Positions 25,685 to 28,606 of a DNA stretch of 28,606 nucleotides are shown here, piece by piece. The DNA lies in assembly GCA_016758965.1 (NCBI GenBank), contig JAEPRB010000379.1, forward strand, positions 1 to 28,606, read 5' to 3'. How positions within the stretch are numbered: the stretch's first letter is position 1; every line of letters starts with the position of its first letter. The DNA comes from Circinella minor (Eukaryota; Mucoromycota; Mucoromycetes; Mucorales; Lichtheimiaceae). The notes beneath the pieces were generated by a model. That model saw only the letters and a program-made list of their open reading frames with translations. It ran no database searches and had not been told where the DNA came from. The translations under genes were made by a program, and so were the position numbers.

Positions 25685-25757
25685 AAGAATATAGTTTAAT
25701 TGGTAAAATATAGGAATTACGGATCCTAAGACATAAGTTCAAATCTTATTATTCTTA
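25685..25757 (+). tRNA. trnR: tRNA-Arg(ACG)-like, 8-nt anticodon loop
   Basis: The acceptor AAGAATA/TATTCTT is perfect; D-arm GTTT/AAAT; T-arm ATAAG-TTCAAAT-CTTAT is perfect. The anticodon stem TAGGA/TCCTA is perfect but encloses 8 nt, ATTACGGA (25716-25723). Aligned with yeast mitochondrial tRNA-Arg(ACG), the anticodon is ACG with one extra base in the loop; reading the loop from the other side would give UAC (Val). The identity is therefore somewhat uncertain. The rest of the molecule looks functional. Confidence 0.78.
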
Positions 25758-25794
25758 AGAAGAAACTTTTTAAAAAGGGAGGCCACCGGGGCGA

Positions 25795-25839
25795 GGGAAA
25801 TCTTATTTAGGATCAGGAAATATGAGCTCTAAAGATTAT
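25795..25839 (-). repeat. Third, truncated copy of the atp8 leader
   Basis: 45 nt matching 982-1026 in reverse complement with about four differences. It stops at a GC-rich block and has no ORF behind it; downstream on that strand is the antisense of tRNA-Arg. Confidence 0.85.
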
Positions 25840-26015
25840 TAAAGACAATTAAATAATTTAGAATCCCGGGAGGGAACCTCCCTGGATTCCAGCCCCCCGG
25901 GGCGGGAATCTTTATCTTTCTTATAAAAATTTAGTTTATATATTTAGCCTATATGAACTACACTTATATATACTATCTAAGGGTTCGGCGGACCTCAGAG
26001 TTAGCCCCCGGGGCT

Positions 26016-26263
26016 AAGAAAAAATTCCTGAATTTATTTTAAAATTTAGAATAAATCTAGCCGAGGGGTCGGCAGACCCCGGGGTGAGCCCCCCCGGGGC
26101 TAGTTTTTTAAACCTATTTTAACAAAACAAGTTTGTTAAAACTAGTTTTAATCTTTAGATTAAAACAGACCCCCGGGTGCAAGCACCCGGGGGGAGAGCC
26201 CGCGGGGCCGCTACGCGACCCCGCGGACCGGTCCCGTTTTAAATTTATTTAAAACGGGGCTAG
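26016..26263. repeat. Hairpin module array C
   Basis: CTAG linkers at 26057-26060, 26100-26103, 26141-26144 and 26260-26263; CAGAC at 26166-26170; GAGAGC near 26194. Modules match, inverted, 366-408, 8818-8859, 77-122, 148-175, 119-151 and 255-292, and another matches 316-343. The order is not that of array A. Confidence 0.88.
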
Positions 26264-26555
26264 CCTTATCTATCATTTATAGGCCCAGAGGCTTAGCCTC
26301 GGACCTACATTAATTGTATCCCTTTTTCTTTTTTAGTCATCTATATTTATTATTTATTCTCTCTACGGTAAAAAATTTTATTTTAATGGATAAATAATAT
26401 ATTTATAATAACTTTTAAATATATAATAATATATCCTTTAATTTTAAAATTAATTATAATACTTGATTTCACATATAATCTTATATTATTTTATATTAAT
26501 AAGGACATATTATATTATTTAATAAAAATATTTTCTTAAATAATATAAGAAACAA

Positions 26556-26627
26556 GACCCCATGGTCAAATGGCTAAGACATCATAACTTCACTATGGAA
26601 ATATCGGTTCGATCCCGGTTGGGGTTA
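26556..26627 (+). tRNA. trnE: tRNA-Glu(UUC)
   Basis: Acceptor GACCCCA/TGGGGTT, D-arm GTC/GAC, anticodon arm TCATA-ACTTCAC-TATGG with anticodon TTC (26589-26591), T-arm ATCGG-TTCGATC-CCGGT, discriminator A. The base 5' of the anticodon (position 33) is C rather than the near-universal U. Confidence 0.9.
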
Positions 26628-27379
26628 TTATTAATTATAATTAATTAAATTCCTGGGCCAGACCCTTTGGTACCAAAAATCAGAGGAGCTCTGCTTCCTA
26701 AGTTTTTTATCTAATTATATTCTAAAGTCCTGATTAATATAATTATTATTTAAATATTAAGTATAAATAATCCTAGGCCCGCGAAGCAGACTCTGATTTT
26801 TAATATTCGCCTCAAATACTTATTATTTTTCATAAAATTTTAATTCATATTATTTATTAAGGTAATTTTTTTTTTTTATAAAAATACTTATTATTTCTCT
26901 AATGATAATACCCTTCAGGCCGGGTCGCCCCGGCCTGAGGTCGCCCCGGCAGGTCTAATTAAATAGTTTAAAAGTAAAGGTTAAATGCTGAATTATTCGC
27001 AATTAATATTTAACTTATTTCCCACCTAATTATAACAGCTAATTTACTTTATTGATTCTAATCATAAGGTAAAGTCTCTCATTAAATTTTAATGAATCTA
27101 GGAGCGCTACCTTAACTCCCGGGTTAGCTTTTTAAACCTGTCTTAACAAAATAAGTTTGTTAAACCTAGTTTCCTTTGTTGGCTTGCCAACGGAGGGATA
27201 AGTCCCTCTGAGACTAACCCGGAGGGACTTATCTTAAGGTTAGCTGAAGAGTAAGCTAAAATTAAGGTAGGGTATTAAAAAGAGATAAACTACTATTTCA
27301 ATTATTTATTCAAATGATTGACATTTCTTATTATCAAATAAATAATAAGAAATGTAAGATAGGAATATACATATACAGT
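26628..27379. other. tRNA-Glu to cox3 spacer and cox3 leader
   Basis: A pair of inverted segments (AAAAATCAGAG at 26686 against CTCTGATTTTT at 26791), a GC hairpin at 26917-26957 (CAGGCCGGG..CCCGGCCTG) and hairpin modules at 27117-27250, including the AAATAAGTTTGTTAA module. Immediately before cox3 is a 13-bp hairpin (27322-27355, ACATTTCTTATTA/TAATAAGAAATGT). Confidence 0.6.
27322..27355 (+). promoter_or_regulatory. 5'-leader hairpin before cox3
   Basis: A perfect 13-bp stem with a short loop lies between an upstream in-frame ATG (27314) and the likely cox3 ATG (27380). A stem here fits an untranslated leader better than coding sequence. Confidence 0.65.
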
Positions 27380-28606
27380 ATGACAACGAAATTAATGAAC
27401 AGATCAGTTCAGGCACATCCATTCCATTTAGTAGAAGCTTCACCTTGGCCTATTGCTGTATCATTCTCTCTATTAGTAACTACTCTATCAGGAGTAATGA
27501 CATTCCATGGATACTCTAATGGTTTATTCTTATTAACTCTTGGAATTATTTCTACAATTTCTACTATGACATTATGGTTTAAAGATATTACTCGAGAAGG
27601 TAAATTTATTAGAATGTGCTTAGGTAGATTCTATATCCCTTGACCCTAGGTTAAGGTTCGTTCAGTGCCTTCTTTAAATTTAACTGTATGCTGAGAATTC
27701 TTGAAATATTATAATACTTTATTAGTAATAATTTATAATATTAGACAATCAGCAGGAAACCTACAAATTTAAATTAGATAAGGATCCTCAGAGACTATAT
27801 GTTAAATATTGGTAGATTTAGGATAATTAAATTTAAATCATATTTTTTTAGTACAAATTTATAAATTATTACCTTACTCCTTAAAATATAGAGTTCTGGC
27901 TATTTGACTATGATAAACACAGCTTAGTGTGATTAAAATTAATTTTTTAATTTATTCTAAAGACACCATTCTAAAATAAATTTTTTATAATTTTTTTTTA
28001 CTTTTTAGACAAGTAAATGTATAATTCATAAGACCTGGGTTCTGGCTCCGGGCCAAGACTCTAATTTATAATTGATTAATTCAATTAGTTTTAGTTAAAT
28101 ATTGTAATATGTATAAATTATAATATATATAAATAGCATAAATCTTAGATTTATATATCTCTTAATTAAAAAATACTTAGCCCCGAGGGATCTTGGCTGA
28201 GGCCGAAGTTTCGCCGGGGCAGACTTGAAAGTTTTATTTGTGAAAATTAAGAGAATCAATAAAAATAAAGTCTAAATTTCTGTCTAGTCAAAAAGTGACT
28301 ACTGAATTATTGACTTTATTATAATACATAGAAATAATCTAATATATAATACCAATAATAATATAGTCCAATTATCTGTCTAAATTAGACAAACCTATTA
28401 AAGACACAGACTGATACGAAGCAAGTATTTAAACCTTATTTTATTAAAGGTGACCATCTAATAAAATTAGAAATAGGTAAATTAAAGAAATTGTAGCTGG
28501 TATAAATAGTAAGAAGCAATTATTTAAAAATTTTTAACCTTGGGGAACTAATATCCCGAGGGGTCTCGGGCTTTAGTTCCTAATACTAATTCGTATCATC
28601 AGTCAA
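27380..28606 (+). CDS. cox3: Cytochrome c oxidase subunit 3, exon 1 (gene runs off the window)
   Basis: Exon 1 is about 27380-27610. It encodes MTTKLMNRSVQAHPFHLVEASPWP, GVMTFHGYSNG and TLWFKDITREGKF, the conserved N-terminus of Cox3, a membrane core subunit of complex IV. The start MTTKL was preferred over an in-frame ATG 22 codons upstream because the upstream part holds a hairpin and resembles no Cox3. The exon ends at or just after REGKF(I); the rest of the window is a group I intron, and the remaining exons lie beyond 28606. Confidence 0.92.
27611..28606 (+). mobile_element. Group I intron in cox3 (incomplete)
   Basis: The 5' boundary is approximate. Core elements are CTGTATGCTGAGAATTC near 27684, CAATCAGCAGGAAACC near 27745, CCTCAGAGACTATATG near 27786 and the 3' strand ATATAGTCC at 28361. 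A peripheral helix pairs GACTGATACGAA (28410) with TTCGTATCATCAGTC (28590-28604), so the window ends still inside the intron. It contains a small endonuclease remnant. Confidence 0.85.
27819..27908 (+). pseudogene. LAGLIDADG endonuclease C-terminal remnant
   Basis: The only relic of an intron endonuclease: after an in-frame TAA, the reading LVQIYKLLPYSLKYRVLAI matches the usual C-terminal pattern of this family (compare [16 protein letters not shown] in cob intron 3). The rest of the gene has been deleted. Confidence 0.65.

Larger units (their letters stand above)
25758..26555. other. Spacer between tRNA-Arg and tRNA-Glu
   Basis: It contains a truncated copy of the atp8 leader (25795-25839, minus) abutting a GC element, a GC hairpin (25862-25912), hairpin array C (26016-26263) and AT-rich DNA. 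No gene is seen. Confidence 0.6.

Overview
This window is part of a fungal mitochondrial genome. The AT-rich background, the gene set (atp8, atp6, cox2, cob, cox3 5' end, three tRNAs), the dense group I introns with LAGLIDADG or GIY-YIG endonuclease genes, and the basidiomycete-style Cox2 and Atp6 proteins point to a basidiomycete, probably an agaricomycete. Every recognised gene is on the + strand except one hypothetical membrane ORF (24730-25365, -). Core exons use only TGG for Trp. One TGA (18771-18773) makes sense as Trp under fungal mitochondrial code 4.

Layout. 1-3393: hairpin-rich spacer holding atp8 (1054-1200) between two large inverted hairpin arrays, and tRNA-Arg(CCU). 3394-7583: atp6, split by a 3.4-kb group II intron that encodes a full RT/maturase/HNH protein. 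A second ORF (309 aa, membrane protein) sits in the intron's domain VI loop. 7584-9100: cox2 with a 396-nt ORF-less group I intron. 9101-12899: a duplication. The cox2 3' end and the whole cox2-cob spacer occur twice. The first spacer copy leads into an unknown ORF (213 aa) and the second into cob. The second, 5'-truncated cox2 copy carries its own group I intron with a decayed GIY-YIG gene. 12900-23096: cob in eight exons (1167 nt; insertion points after nt 201, 393, 411, 490, 756, 820 and 1017) with seven group I introns. 23068-24027: a 319-aa membrane ORF overlapping the end of cob. 24028-27379: spacer with tandem repeats, the minus-strand 211-aa ORF, tRNA-Arg(ACG-like), tRNA-Glu and hairpin arrays. 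27380-end: cox3 exon 1 and the start of its group I intron.

The core genes encode subunits of ATP synthase (Atp6, Atp8), cytochrome c oxidase (Cox2, Cox3) and the bc1 complex (Cob). The introns and their ORFs are mobile elements.

Four observations stand out. (1) Two unknown membrane ORFs have captured the 5' leaders of essential genes: the 211-aa ORF has a near-identical copy of the atp8 leader, and the 213-aa ORF sits exactly where the cob start codon would be, behind a copy of the cob leader. (2) The 309-aa ORF occupies the terminal loop of group II domain VI, with a 15-bp helix closing around it. (3) In two cob introns a LAGLIDADG endonuclease gene is inserted into the second LAGLIDADG motif of a resident endonuclease gene, both times removing the catalytic Gly-Glu codons. 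(4) GC- and AT-rich hairpin modules, joined through CTAG, AGAC/TCTG and GCTCTC linkers, are shuffled in order and orientation. They also occur in frame inside endonuclease genes, and one CTAG linker supplies the atp6 stop codon.
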